From Dirofilaria immitis (lineage: Eukaryota > Nematoda > Chromadorea > Rhabditida > Onchocercidae), in the NCBI GenBank assembly GCA_024305405.1, contig JAKNDB010000107.1:4448501-4512500 (forward strand): DNA of 64,000 nucleotides. Reading direction: 5' to 3'. The translations under genes were made by a program, and so were the position numbers. Below are positions 25,511 through 39,700 of the stretch, piece after piece (position 1 is the first letter of the stretch; each line of letters opens with the position of its first letter). The notes under the pieces were generated by a model, which saw nothing but the letters and a program-made list of their open reading frames with translations, did no database searches and was not told the origin of the DNA.

Positions 25511-28500
25511 GAATCAATTATAATTCTAATCTTTGCAATCATATATTAAATTATATTTTACTTATATTTTGCTATTTTTTCCTTCTTGTCCCTTTGTGTT
25601 CTTTGATTTAATTTCTAATTTCAATTAATCTCTGTAAGTGAGTCCTTTCTATTACTAAAAAGTAGAAAAATTTTAATTTTTCTCTACGAAATTTCCATGA
25701 AAGAACAATTAATCAATGAATTCAACTTTATTTCGTCATACAAACTTTGAAGTTTTTCTTCATTTCTATCAAATAATCTTAATCGCTTTTATTTAATATA
25801 AATTTTCATTTTATTACTTATTAATTAAATAAAAAATGAAAAATTAAACAGGACATTGGTATAATTGAGAAAACGATCTGACCTTTAAAAGATTATTTTG
25901 TTTTTTCTCAAAATTTCTTTTCTTTTTATTTCGTTTTATTTTATTCCGAATTAGTTGCTTCAAATAACTTTTATAGCTTTATGTTATTGAAATTTATTAT
26001 CTACAGACATAATAATAATAATAGGAAAGGAAAATAAGAAATAAATCTTAAATTGAGAACTAATTTTTGCTAAAAATTTACTAACCCTTTAATCATTTTA
26101 GCTTTAAATTTTTGAATTTAGAATAAAACTTAATTTCATATTAACCATAAAAATTATATACGCAAAAATGATGTAAAAAATATTGTGAAATTATGATGAA
26201 AATATGAGAAGGAAATAAAATTTAATTATACAAAAATTCATCGATAGTGACGTTTTATAGTCTGAATGGAAATTTCTTTGCGTTTATCGATTGCTCGCAA
26301 TTGTTTAATTAAGATTTTGTATCGTTTTTAAAAATTTTCATAATCCAAAATCAATTAAAACGAAAAGAATTAAAAAGGAAAGAAAAAATTGGTATTTTGG
26401 CAATATTATTCTCAGTATTTTGATGTCGAGAATGATATTAATTTAAAATCAATCTTTATGTTGTCTAAATGATTATGATATAAAATAGGATTTATTCGTT
26501 TTTCTTATAAGTGATTCCTACATTTGCAAAATTGTCAGCGATATGTTAATCGTTGCAATGATCGTATAAAAATTAGTAACAAATTCATTTTTATAATATT
26601 TACATTGAGTAATATAATATTGAAATATAAGAAATGTAAATTGATTAAATGTAGCAGAAATGAGAATAACGATAAAACAAAAACAAAAAATGTACAATCT
26701 TTTTAACTATCATAATCTTCAATAAAATATATTTCTTTTCCTATTCCTAAAATAACATATCTTCTTTTTAAAGAATATGGCAGCTCATACAGTAGCCTTC
26801 TTTGCAAAATGTACGGTACCTCATACAGTAATCTCTGTAAAATACACAATATTTCTCAAAACATTATTAGTAAGAATTGAATGTATGATTTTGTTATTAA
26901 ATAAAAAATGACTATTATAACCAAATAATCGTTAATATGAATTAATAATATTAATTGTCTTGTACTTTCTAATTACAATTATCTTTTTTAGTAGTTATCA
27001 AAAGAAAAAAAGTAAGAATGGGAAAATTTTTGTTAAATTTTGTTACAATTTATTATGCTTTGTTTAGAATACTTTGATAAAAAGAAAATGACTAATGAAT
27101 ACCAACAATGAAATAATTTTTTCAACTCTTCCACTACTTTTTTTTAAACATTTTTCCTTAAATAATTTAAAAAACTATTTCATTTTTTATCGTTTCCAAA
27201 TTCTCTTTCACTATCTCGTGATTTTTTTTTTGCTATTTACTTTATTCTACCATAATTTATGATCAACTAATTGATTTCGAAAATTTTATCATTTAGTTTG
27301 ATAATGGTTGTTTATTGTTATGGAACGGACGAAAAAAATTACATTTTTTTGTGGTTGTTTGCTCTTATCATACCATATCCTAGTATATTAGAATAAAATT
27401 GAAATAAATGGTTTTATGATGAACTCAATAGGGACTGAGAAACTTTTGGGAAATTTAGTATAACCTTCGTTTTTTATAAGTTAAACGATTTTTGGACCAA
27501 TAAATTTTTTTCCTTGCAATAAACAAAAATGCAAGATACAATCAACAAGGACTGAAAATTATCATAAAGTGTGCTTATCATTTAAAATGAAAAATGGAGT
27601 TTTATGAATTAGAAATTGTTCAGGTAACTTTGGTGATTACCATTTAATTAATGCATTATAATTTGAATAATTTATATGTTTCAACTTTTCGGTCAAAATC
27701 TATCGAAGTTGCTTCTATAGTCATCGTGCAAATGCACAATGATAATTTTAATGTTTGAAATTGAAAATTCAAAATTTGATAAGTTATCATAATGGCAATA
27801 TATACGGCTTTAATGAAATTTTTGCTTTCGTAAAGAAACAAAGAAAGGAAATCTCATTATTTTTACTTTTTTTTTAATCATTTATTTCTTACAAAAGCTA
27901 ATTAATTATAAGTGACAATTCGTCGACGCCTATTATAGATATTTGAAAAAAGCCCTTCCGACTTGTCACATTTTATAACTTATATAACATTTGAAAATTA
28001 TAACAAATATTCCAATAAATTATGGTAAAGAGGATATTAGACAATCAGGTGCATGCATGCTAATTAAAAATTAAATTTCAAAATTTAATTTTGAAAATAC
28101 TTGAAATATTTATTTTTATTCATTATAATCATTTATTCCTTACTTTGCTAATTATTTAATGAGTGATAAATGCAAACAGCACTATACCACTAGAAAATGA
28201 AAGAAAGAATTAAATAAACTGAATTTTCAGAGCATTTAAAATAGCAAATTTTTTACTGAAAATATCAATATAAATTGGATGACGAATAAATCGATAATGA
28301 TATAAAATATTCATTTAATTTATGTCATATTCGAAATATTATTTATAAACGCAATTATTTTTCAAAATTTATTTAATAAATGATTCAGATTTAGATTTCT
28401 TTTAATGCCAAAAATGAATTTATTTTAAGTAATTGATTTGGTCACTTAAATATTCCATTATTTTGGCAATTAATTCTTTATCAACTAAGAAAATTTTTAT

Positions 28501-29883
28501 TTTTAATTCTTATTTCATTCAAACATATTTTTGAATTTTGATCTGATAAATTACAATAGGTAAGTTTTAGAATTGTAATAAATTAGAAATAAGAATTAAC
28601 GGAAAATCAATGTTTTAAAATAAAAAAATAGCATTCTCCCAGGAATGGCAAAAATAAGGCGAAACTATTGGTGGTTTAAAATTAATTATCAACAAAATAA
28701 ATTGCTTATCGATTCTTTTCCAAATTTTCTTCTTCTTCATTGACCTTCAATTCCAATTGATGTTCTATCAAATTTTGTGGGAATTCAATTATAATAATTT
28801 CATCTAATATGCTAATAAATTTGACCTTATTTTAAATTGTTGAAAAAATTGCTTACATTGTGAGATTTTTGCTCAATTTAAAATTTAAATTAGGATTAAA
28901 GTTATACTATAGTAAAAAAGCTTACAATAATTGGCCAAAAAAATTTTAGATAGAACTCTAGATTCATATACTTATTACTTTTACTTATTTTTAGGCTTTC
29001 ATATGAAAATATTTAAATTTAACGATTTTAAATATATGAAAAATTATCGATTCCAAAATTTATTCATACATTTATTTCACTCATAATGTCCCATTTTAGT
29101 TATTATTATGCCCATATAATTTTAATATATGAAAATTAATCAAAGTTGAATCGAATAATTCGAATTGAAAAACTTCGCCGACTGCATCAACGGTTTTATT
29201 CATTTTCATTGCCTTATATGCGAATTTGATAATTCTCTTGCGATTTATGAAGCTATTATTTTTTTTTGTGTTTGAAATAAAATAAAAAAATTTAGCAAGT
29301 ATCTAAATAAATATTCATTCCCTATTTATATGTAAGTCTAGTTTTACGTAACGAATTTGGTGGAATGATTAATTTTTTTTCAAGAATTTCACCTCTTTTT
29401 AAGTGATATTTTCTAACCTCAAATTATAACAATATATTATGCAAATTAAAGTTGTCTTCTTAATTAAAAAAATTTAATTCATTTATTCTGTTTCGCTTTT
29501 TAATTTTGAAATTGTTATCTTATTTTCAATTTGATTTTGCGAATTTAAATATTTTTATTTTTATATTTACAATTGACTGTCATCTTTAGTTTCATTTAAT
29601 TTTTCAAAATTAGTTTAAAATCGCAGAGAAATGCTGAAAATGATAATATAAGAAAAATATGATAAGAGAAGAAAGAAATGTGATTTTGAAATTTCATAAA
29701 AATCACATAAATAAATATAGATTACTTAGTTTTGAAAAATCCCTTAATTTATCATTTGTGTAGAATAATAGACGAGAGAAAGTGATATATTACACATTAA
29801 TATCTTACGTTCTTGCGTTCATTATGACTTATTTAACACGTGAAATTCCATAATGCAATAGGCATTACTTAATGTAGCAAAAA
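25511..29883. other. Gene-free A+T-rich stretch
   Basis: No supportable exon on either strand. Short open frames (26524-26706 plus, 27656-27841 minus, and a 33-codon frame from about 27304) have no recognisable motif and lack convincing splice partners. Confidence 0.5.
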
Positions 29884-29965
29884 ATGAAATATTTGTTTAA
29901 AGATTATCAAAGATGAAATTTTATATGAAATATTTGTTTAAAGATTATCAAAGATGAAATTTTAT
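29884..29965. repeat. Perfect 41-base tandem duplication
   Basis: The unit starting ATGAAATATTTGTTTAAAGA occurs at 29884-29924 and again, without a difference, at 29925-29965. Identity at this length means a recent duplication or an assembly artefact. Confidence 0.95.
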
Positions 29966-31017
29966 AACTTCATGTATTTCATACGCAAAATGCATAACCG
30001 ACGACGTATGCATTGATATTATATGTGATTAGAATTATCAAATAGTCATATTAACATGAAATATTTGCTTATACATAACCAGTTTTAATTGCTACATTAG
30101 AAATGTAATCAATTACGTCATAGATATTATTATTTATTATGTGATCACAATAATTCACATGCTTTATTGAATTATAAATTTTCGCTTAAATTATGCAGAT
30201 GTCGCAGTTTTTTATTCATATTTTAATAAACTGTTTAATAATAAGTTTTATTTTGAATATTTAAACTTTATTCATTAAATTTTCTATTTGAATTATTCCA
30301 AATTTATTATTTTAAAATCGAAAATGTTACAAAAAATAATGGATTTCCAAAATTGTGATTTTTTACCGAAAAAAATAAATTATAGAAATAATTTTTGTTT
30401 TTCATATTCAAATTTTATTTATTGCATGTTTTGAGCAGATTCAAAAAAATTAATTTTCATTTTATCAAATTTTTTCATTACTCAAAATTTCTTTATATTT
30501 GTTATCACAAAATTCTCTTTCGTTTTTTTTAAATTTTTTTTAATTATAAATAATTGAATTATGCTTATTTATTTAGAAAAAAATCAAAATTGATTATATT
30601 TGAAATTTTTCGTTTCGTTTAATTTTATTTTTACCTTTTTTAAATTAAAAAATTACAATTCTCGACAATATGATTACTTTTCTCGTGATAGTTCTAATTT
30701 TAAAACATTGAAAAGAATGAAAAGCATTTCCTGAGAGAAAAATTTTGCACATGGGAGAATTTACCAAAGATATTAATTAGTATAGGTGATTAATCATTGT
30801 ACAATATGTTGTAATCACTGATATATGTGTTTATCTTTCGATATCGGTATATGTTTATGCAAGAAGTTGCATCCTTGATATTTACTGCTTAAATTGTAAA
30901 ATTTTTTTCTTTTGCTCATGGAAGATAATATTTCCTTTTTAATAACGGGAATTGAAATCCTTGAATGATCTATTTTATAATAAAATTTTAAATCACATAT
31001 TTTAAAGATGTATTACA

Positions 31018-31365
31018 ATCTAAGATAGTTATCTCATTTTCAGTAATGGAAATAGAAATATTTGAAACATATTTTTGACGGATATAAAATATGAATCATG
31101 TATTGCTAATTTGATTTGTCGTAATAATAGCTTGATATAAGCTGTCAACATTAATAATAAAATTAAAAAATTTCGAATCATACATTTGATAGATATATTA
31201 ATTTAATTTAGATTATAATAACCTAAAATAGTAATTTCTTCTTTGGTAATAGAAATAGAAATATTTGAATTGCTTATTTTACTCATTATATTACTTTAAT
31301 TAAATTCACAGTAATTTGAGATAGTTACTTTTATTCTAATGATGGAAATAAAAATGTTTCATATC
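31018..31365. repeat. Three degenerate copies of a 55-base repeat
   Basis: The pattern A(T)CTAAGATAGTTAT...GTAATGGAAATAGAAATATTTGAA occurs at about 31018-31072, 31220-31275 and 31313-31365 with differing spacing. A shorter echo (TAATTTGAGGAAATTTACAG) lies near 31450. Confidence 0.65.
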
Positions 31366-31696
31366 TTACATCAACTTAATTCAAAATTATTGCAACTTGT
31401 TTATCATTACGATTGCATGTTCTTTTTATATTATTTTAATTAAATTTACAGTAATTTGAGGAAATTTACAGTATATATTCTATTTGACATTGTTTACAGT
31501 AGAAAATCTTTATTAGTGGAAAAGTAAATTTATGCATAAAAATATATAGAAATTAAAATTTCTATATTCAATTTTATTCCATTTTTTTCTTTTTGATATC
31601 AAGTAATGGAATGTTATATATCGAAAGATATTTAGCAAATCACTGATGAATAATTTTATAGCCTAAATCACTAAAAATTTTGATAACCAAATGATA

Positions 31697-31752
31697 AATA
31701 ACTCGGTAGGCAAAGCCGCTGAAGATTTTGGTAACCGGTTTAACGAGTTATT
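31697..31752. repeat. Hairpin with 9-base perfect arms
   Basis: AATAACTCG (31697-31705) pairs with CGAGTTATT (31744-31752). Inside, CGGT/ACCG and GGC/GCC can pair too. The 56-base element is clearly more G+C-rich than its surroundings. It does not fit a tRNA: there is no T-loop consensus and the arm geometry is wrong. Confidence 0.6.
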
Positions 31753-32313
31753 GCTAAATGATTTGTTGATCGGAATTGCAAAAGTCTTAAGTGACCAAAA
31801 GAAATGAATTCCCGAATATCTATTGTTTTTCGTTCAACACTTTTCTTTTTGATATATTTCATTCATAAATATTTTCCATTAACAACTTATCATTTTATCA
31901 AAGTGTTATATGAGCGAAATATTTGTTATTAAATGATTTGATTAATGTCATTATTTAAATTATTATTTTTCCAAAATCTCCAACTTTTTGAACGTTTTTA
32001 TGCTATTATTTAAATATTATCATATTTTTTAAAATTGTTGATTTTATAATTATTGCAGGAGAAAAAATTAAGGAGAAGGAAGTTATTCTGAAATATGTTT
32101 CATTATTAGTTATTAAAAATTATCAATGATAACGACGCTTAATATTTTCTATTAACGCTATTATTCATTCATTTTCAATATTTACTAATACAATTTCATA
32201 TTTTATCAAATATTTTGCTAGTCGACGATTTATTTGTTATTTCTTTACGCTTTTTACGTTTATTTACACTTGTTTTCGTATTTATCTATTTGACAAAAAT
32301 TAGCCGTACAATA

Positions 32314-35300
32314 ATGAGAGAATACAATAATCAAGATGTAAAAGTTAATGAAAACGAGCTTGATCCATGTATTGCTGCAGAAATTCGTATGAAGAAAGTA
32401 TTATTTTCACAAAGGTCTGAATATTTTCTTTATTTCAAAAATTTTCCATTACATTCAGGAAAAATGAAAATGATGCATAAAAAGAAAATGTTTCAAAATA
32501 TTTATTTGTTTTTCTCTTAATTTAAATCAATTAAATTTAAAATTTATTGACATTGACTTTAAAATATTCAATATTCTTGAAATACTAAAATAATGAAATT
32601 ATTTAATTTTTATTTTCGCTTTTGTAAGGCCCATTTCTTAAGTTACAGTTTTGAAGTGCTAAAATAGAATTTGAAATTTATATTTTTCACTTTTTCTTTT
32701 TTAATTTTTCAGAACTCGACGTAATCTATTGATTCTTCTCATCTTCATTGCTACAGTAATTCTGCTTTCTGTCTTACTCTTCCTTCTATTGTCCCGAACT
32801 TCATCAAAAGGAACAGCTCTGCAAGCGAACGTATCATTACCTGAAACAAATTCGGAAACTTATCATAATTTTGCAAGCTCTCCTATTACTACAACAAAAT
32901 TGTCAACGGTAATGCTAACTAAACAAAATTTTTTTCGCTTTCTTTTTTAATTAATTTATTTCTCAAAATTATATAGCAAAGTATGAAAATTTTCAAACGA
33001 AATAGATCGAAGAAAAAGTTATTATCTATTATTTCTAAATTTAAAATTTTTCCATTTATTCCAAAAAGAAAAGAAATGAAATTTGTCCTGAAATGGTAAA
33101 TTATGAAAGCATACAAACATATACAACCAAATTAATTTAATTAAATTATAAAACTTGAATAAACAACTTACGAACGATATATTTATTTATAGATATCGAT
33201 TGATTCAGCAACATTGCTCGAATCGCCATCGCCAAAAGTTATTGAAATTGACGATGATGCATTCCTAGTAGGTGATGGTTTTTTTTCGATCAAATTTATT
33301 GATTGAATAAAAAGATTATAAACAAAAGCTTACTGAAATTAGTACGAAATAAGTTGTATGTAATATAACTCTAAATTGGAATTTAAATGAACAACGAAAG
33401 AGAAATTCACATATTTTATGCTAAAATTAATGATCTATTTCATTGCTACTGATTAATCAATCAATAAATATAAACAGAATTTAGAGTTGTTTAGCAAAAA
33501 CAGTATTAAAATTAATGAAAAATAGAAGATTTATTAAATCATTGGAAATTGGAATTAAAAACTTTGAAATTCTTTTGAAAGTCCAATTAGAAAGAATATG
33601 AGCACGAAATATATTAGTCAACAAAAAAATTAACTTATTTGGCAAGTACTTATCATAATATTTTGTATAAATTTATAATGATAGATAAATACAGGCTGCT
33701 TTAGTCGAAATCAAATTAATCAGTTTTATCTTCTCATTTTATTACACTCTTATTCGAAAATTTATATTAATTTTAAAAAACCAAAATATTAATTAATCAA
33801 TTTTTATTTTATGTTATTTTATTATATTAATTTTTATTTTATTAATCTTTTCAATTTTGATTTGCAAATATTTCCAACCTTTTTTCTTTTTTGCTGTATG
33901 TTGGTTATTTTCATAGGAAAATCCTGCGGATACCGAGTTAGTGTCAGATTTCTTTCCTGCAATTACGAAAGCAACTACAATAGCAACTACGGTGACAACT
34001 TTGGCAAATATTGCCAAAATGCCTCATTTCTTAATAAAATCTACGAATAATACTGGTATTAAACCGATGACAACATCATCATCTTTGATTAGGACAAATA
34101 AGCAAACAAAACAATCAATAATTTCACCATTACTACTTGGAAACGATGATGAAGTAGCTCAGGTTTATATCGTTAGACTATTTGTTAAATATACTTCAAA
34201 TTTGATAATTCAAAATATGATAATTTAAAGAATAAAGAAGCACAAATTGATAAGTATAATAAATTAAATTTAATAATTCGAGGTATAAAAATAACTGTTA
34301 AAATAATTTAAATACTACGATAAATCAGAACATGATAGCTTAAAAAATTAGAGGATAGAAATTCTTTTACGGTTTTATAACTCTTAAAATGAAATTTCAT
34401 TGCTGATAAGAAGTCTTACTAAAATCTGACATACAATTACAGAATTTAAAAATTCCTGAAGTAATTTTTTTCTTGAAATTTGAAATATAAAAATATTTAG
34501 ATAATTGAAAGAAAAGAAAAATTTTTTTCTATGCGATATTTTAATGAAGAAAAATTATCAATTTTTTTTTAAATTTTCTAATTTTTTTAAAATCTATGAC
34601 CATTTATTTGTATTCAAATTTATAGGATTGTAAAGAATTGCTTGAGAAAGGTAAAACTGAAGATGGCATTTATCAAATTTCTCTTCCAAAATTGGTAAAT
34701 TTGATGTTCTCTGTGATATGAAAACAGATGGTGGTGGTTGGACAATAATACAAAAGTAAGCATTTTAACATATACACATACTATTAATTGGTAAAGTTCA
34801 AAAATGGAAAAAGAAATGGAATGAAAATCAATGAAATTTAAAGAGAAAATAATATTATTTTTGAAATTTTTGTGCAATTTTGATGAAACGAATAATTTTA
34901 GAAGACAAGATGGTCAAGTATACTTTGCTAATCGTACATGGAATGAATATGTAAATGGTTTTGGTGAGCTAACAACTTCATTTTGGCTTGGCTTAGATAA
35001 GGTAACTCATTTCATTTTGCCTAATTAAGTTAAATCGACTCATTTGAAACGGGACATTTTTAAATGAGACTCTAAACGCTCACATTATTTCATCTTCGTT
35101 TTGTTGAAATCGATTGAATATAGCGAAATTCTGTTGATGATATAATATTTTATGCTGTTGAATATGTCATTTAACATCATTTAAGTTGATGACATAATAT
35201 TTGTTGACAATGTAATATCTTATATGAATACATCATATGCGGGTTATTTAAACAAAACTTTAAACATATATTTAAATATTCGATCGGTTTATTTATTATT

Positions 35301-36757
35301 TTTGTGGTAAAACAATAATGTTTATTTCATTCCGTGAAATGTTACATGTCGAATCGAATATGCTAATTAAGTAAATTAATTCAGATACATGCATTAAGCG
35401 CAAAGGATAATGGAAATTCAGTAATATTACGAATTGAATTACGAGGTGATTTATGCGAAGATAAAAGTGGTTGCTCAAAACAACCAAATGGTTATTGGTG
35501 GGGTGAATGGGATTTTAATGTAAGTGAATTGAATTATTAGCATTACTTTCTCATCAGTAGTTAATTAAAAAAATATTGGAAATTAACAAGTCTTTGGTCG
35601 ACAAGTTTCTGAAATATCTATAACAAGTCAATGATTAACAATCTCGAATTGGATATTAAATTATCGATTAATTAATTTTCTTATTATTAATTTATAAATT
35701 GTGAATTAAGAAAATTTTATTGGAACGCAATATTTAAGCATTTTTCATTCGCTTTTTCATTTACTAATTAGGAAATTATAATTAAATATACGATTGAATA
35801 TATGGAATAGTTTAATTATATTGATGAAATCCTGAAATAATTAATTAATTTTTGTTGAATAAATTAATTTGTTTATTAACTCAGATTGGTAATGCATCAC
35901 AAAAATATATTCTTTCAATATCACCCGCTCTAACGGGTAATCTCTCCGAGCGTACCACTATCGATCGATTTCATTACATGAATAATGGAAAATTATTTAC
36001 AACCATTGATCAGGATAATGATAAATTTCAGGGTAATTGTGCCCAATTTCGTGATTTTGGGTTAGTAATTTTTGCGCTTATCATTATTATCAATGGTTAA
36101 TTATCGTTTTCAGAACAATTATTTAAATGCAAAACTATTATTACAAATTGTTTAATAATTATTATTATGTTATTCTATTAATAATTAACAAGCAACATTA
36201 ATTTATTAATTTTATCATAAAAGCGTTTATCAGTGACTTAATTTACTGTATTAATATAATCTATAAAATTAACAATATGAAATATTGGATGCTTAGGATA
36301 TTTAGATTTTTTTCAATTTATTTAGTATAATCAATTATTCATATTTGTTTGATATTTAATTCCAATAAAAATATCTTTTGATATGCCTTCGGAATATTGC
36401 TGAAATTACAATAGCAATCAATATTATTCAAAATATCTCGAACATATATTATGAGATTTCTGGAAGAATTACATGCTAGATTAAAGCTTCATAACTAGAT
36501 TGATATATTCTTATCTCTCTATAAATTATGCAATTGTGAAAGGAATATTTCCTGATATATCTTCGAATAATGTTAGCGATTATTGTAGAGGTTGGTGGCA
36601 TAATGACTGCGGTTATGTTGCATTAAATGGACGATACGGTGATCGCTCATCAAAAATGCGAAATATGTTTTGGTTTTACGGTAATGGTAAACGTCCATTT
36701 ATTAATTACTATATCAAACCACGCCAAACCGAAATGAAAGTACGGTCAAAAAGTTAA
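32314..36757 (+). CDS. Type II membrane protein with fibrinogen-related domain (FReD)
   Basis: Nine exons: 32314-32414, 32713-32908, 33193-33267, 33917-34162, 34626-34755, 34902-35001, 35385-35519, 35885-36060, 36589-36757, giving about 442 aa. The first ATG after an in-frame open stretch was taken as start. Order: cytoplasmic tail of about 37 residues; one hydrophobic helix at about 38-60 (ILLIFIATVILLSVLLFLLL); Thr/Ser-rich stalk to about 206; then a fibrinogen beta/gamma-type domain from DCKELLEKG. Family marks seen are DGGGWTIIQ, FWLGLDK, the calcium-loop motif DQDND, NCAQF, and GGWWHNDCG. FReD proteins bind carbohydrate or acetylated ligands and serve in recognition or adhesion; here the domain should face outside. 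One A is missing in the run at 34688-34691, breaking the frame between QISLP and KFDVLCD. All splice phases fit once it is allowed for, so a consensus error is likelier than decay. The ligand is unknown. Confidence 0.92.
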
Positions 36758-39700
36758 CCAATAATAGCGGAATTACTTGATATTTAAGTTTCCTATTTTT
36801 ATATCATTATATATATGTATATTTATTATTCTTAAATATTGATTTTTCATGATGTTTGAAGCTCTCCAAATTACTCAAGGTATGTGATCTTGTCGACATA
36901 ATTTTATTCTTCAATTTTTATTTTTTTTTAAAAAAGTAAAATGTTTTTGCTTTATTTTCTTTAATGACGGAAATTATCTTTTTATTTCTCCAATTAGTAA
37001 TAGAATTATTGCTGTTTTTGTTACTGTTACTACTGCAATTGTTGTTGTTATTGTTATTATTGCCATAGCCGCTGTTATTTCTATTATTTGTTATAATAAC
37101 AAAAGCGATAATAATAATAGCAATGACAATGATGAATAATATGTATTTTATAAAAGATATTAGTGGTTCGTTTATGAAAATCCCATTTTTTTCTTGTTTG
37201 ATTTAATGAATTTAAATTGTGGTTTCAATTTCCACTATCTTCTTGTTCAGTTGATATGAAAAGTTGAAGCATTTTCAGATATATCATTTTTACGATTCTA
37301 AACATTCCACTGAAATCTTTCATCTCATCAATGATTCAATAAAAAATGAATAAAGTATAAGAAATTTTAAATTTATAGATATTAATTAATGAATAAGCAT
37401 ATTTTAAAAATTTGTTATCACAGTCGGAAATCGGCCAAAAGGAAAATAATCAAGTAAGAAAAAAAAGTGTTACATATGCATATTCAAAATTCAGCACAAA
37501 ACGATATATGCTGAAATGCAGTAAATATGATGATTATTTATTTAAAAAAAAAAAAAAAGAAAAAGGGGAAGAATTGATATCAACTTTATTACTTGTAAAA
37601 TGTACGTTTCACATTTTATACGTAAAGAAAAATTTATTTAAAGAAGAAAAATCTATTTTTCGCATTTTTTCAATTTATCTGATATGTTATAATTTTAGCA
37701 AAAATTAATTTTTCTCCAAATTTTATAATATATTTTCACTCTTTTAGGTGAAAAGTAAATGGCTTTTAGTTATAGCCATAATTAAATGATAAAGCGATAT
37801 GTGATAATTTTATCAGTTATTGTTTATCATATCATTGAAATATATCATTCAGTAATCAGTTCTTTCTTGAAACAAATAACTGATTCAGTCTCTTAATGCA
37901 AAATCCAGTTTACTTAAAATTTTCAAAAATTTTACTTCGGAAGTTTTACAGCTTGTCCAATGATAAAGCCAGTTCTGATTAATTCCCGAATTAATAACCA
38001 CCATTACATCCAGTATTCTGATTAATTTTCAAACCAATAATATTTTATTATTGTAAATTTTATCATTTAAATTTGCATATTTGTGATATTTGTCTTTATG
38101 CTAAATATGTATTATTCGTATATGCTACATGTTTATTATTGCTCCACAACTTATTGCTAAAAATTTGTCGCAATGTTTGATAAAAAAAGAACGCGAACTT
38201 TATAAAATTTTCCAGAATATGATATGATTTCAATTAAACAAATCACAAAAACGTACAAAATTAGCTGATTTGAAATTGCATTAATCAAAATCACAATAAT
38301 TGAACACAATAAAATGAATGATATTTAATATTACGATAATAATAAATTCATTTTTTCGTAAATTTTATTTTCTTGTTCTATTAATTATCTTTTTTCTTTT
38401 TAAAATTTTTCTTTAACGATGACTATTGTACTTTTTCATATCTTTTTTCCTACATTAAGAATTTTTAATTATTTTAGAGCTATACGTGCTATTTATAATA
38501 ATCATATTAAGTAATTCAGTAACATATGTAGTAAATACAACTCGTATTACCTAATATGATGTAAATATTGCATATGTAGAAAAAATATTCCTTTCTTCTT
38601 GCCGGAAATACGTTAGAGAAATAACTTTCTTTGTTATAGCCTTAAACATAGATAATTAAACTTGGAACGTAGATGTCGACTGTGATGAATCTCATTCAGT
38701 GATAAATATATTGAATAAAGTAAGCGGAAGGATATTTAACAATACGAGTAAAATATAAATCCTTCAAATGAAGAATACGAATGAGATTAACAGCCGAATG
38801 ATATAAGAGCAGAAAAAAATGAAAACTGCTGATGTTGCTTAGCTAAAAATATAACCATCGCTTGAAACATGATAACTGATCGCGTGAAGCATTTTGGCAT
38901 TTATAATACCTGACCTTCATAGTGGATGGTGGCTTATTGCAGACGTTATTTATATGAAGAGGAGTTTAGTTATTAGAAGGAAGAATGAGAGATGGAAGAT
39001 ATTCAAATATGCATAAAAGTATCGATTGTTAAGATCTTCCAGACAATTAGCACAGATTTCAACATTTTAAACATTGCATATAAATTTTATTTTTCGAACA
39101 AAAAGAGAATTAATAAATGATTAATGTTTATGATAGATGATAAATTTTTTAACTAAGAATTTGATTATTTAGATCATAACTATATCATAAATTATTTCAG
39201 TTGAGAGCATATATTCTATCAAAAACTTAGAAAAATTTACCTTCGATAGCCATATTAGCTTTTAGGTAATAACATAAATAATATTTATTATAAAATTATG
39301 GAAATAATCAAAAAGTTTGAAAAATTATTTCTATTATTTCATTTATTACTACTATACAAAGGCATTAATTCTTATTCTTTTTCAATCATGAGAGTCTCTA
39401 TTAAATATTCTTACTTTTCCTCATTTTTATTAAAGTTGAGCATACATTCATAGGCTACAAGTAAATAACACCTACTTCCACACATGTCAACCCATAACCA
39501 TAAAGAGACGCTCACCCACACATGATATAAACATTATTATACATATTTATATATATATAAATAGGGACTCAAACATATTTATGCTTATTAAATTTAAGGA
39601 TATTTTTATTTGCTTATATTTACTTGCACTATTTTGCACTTCGAAAATATGAACAATTCAGTTTTTCAAATAAATAAAATTTCATTCAGTTTGCACAATT

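Noticed and set aside
31697..31752. tRNA-like hairpin.
   Set aside because: No T-loop consensus, no anticodon arm geometry, and the 9-base outer stem does not fit a tRNA.
11053..32313. Hidden transposon or integrated viral genes in the long gene-free stretch.
   Set aside because: No reverse-transcriptase, integrase, transposase or capsid-like reading frame could be made out on either strand, even in fragments.
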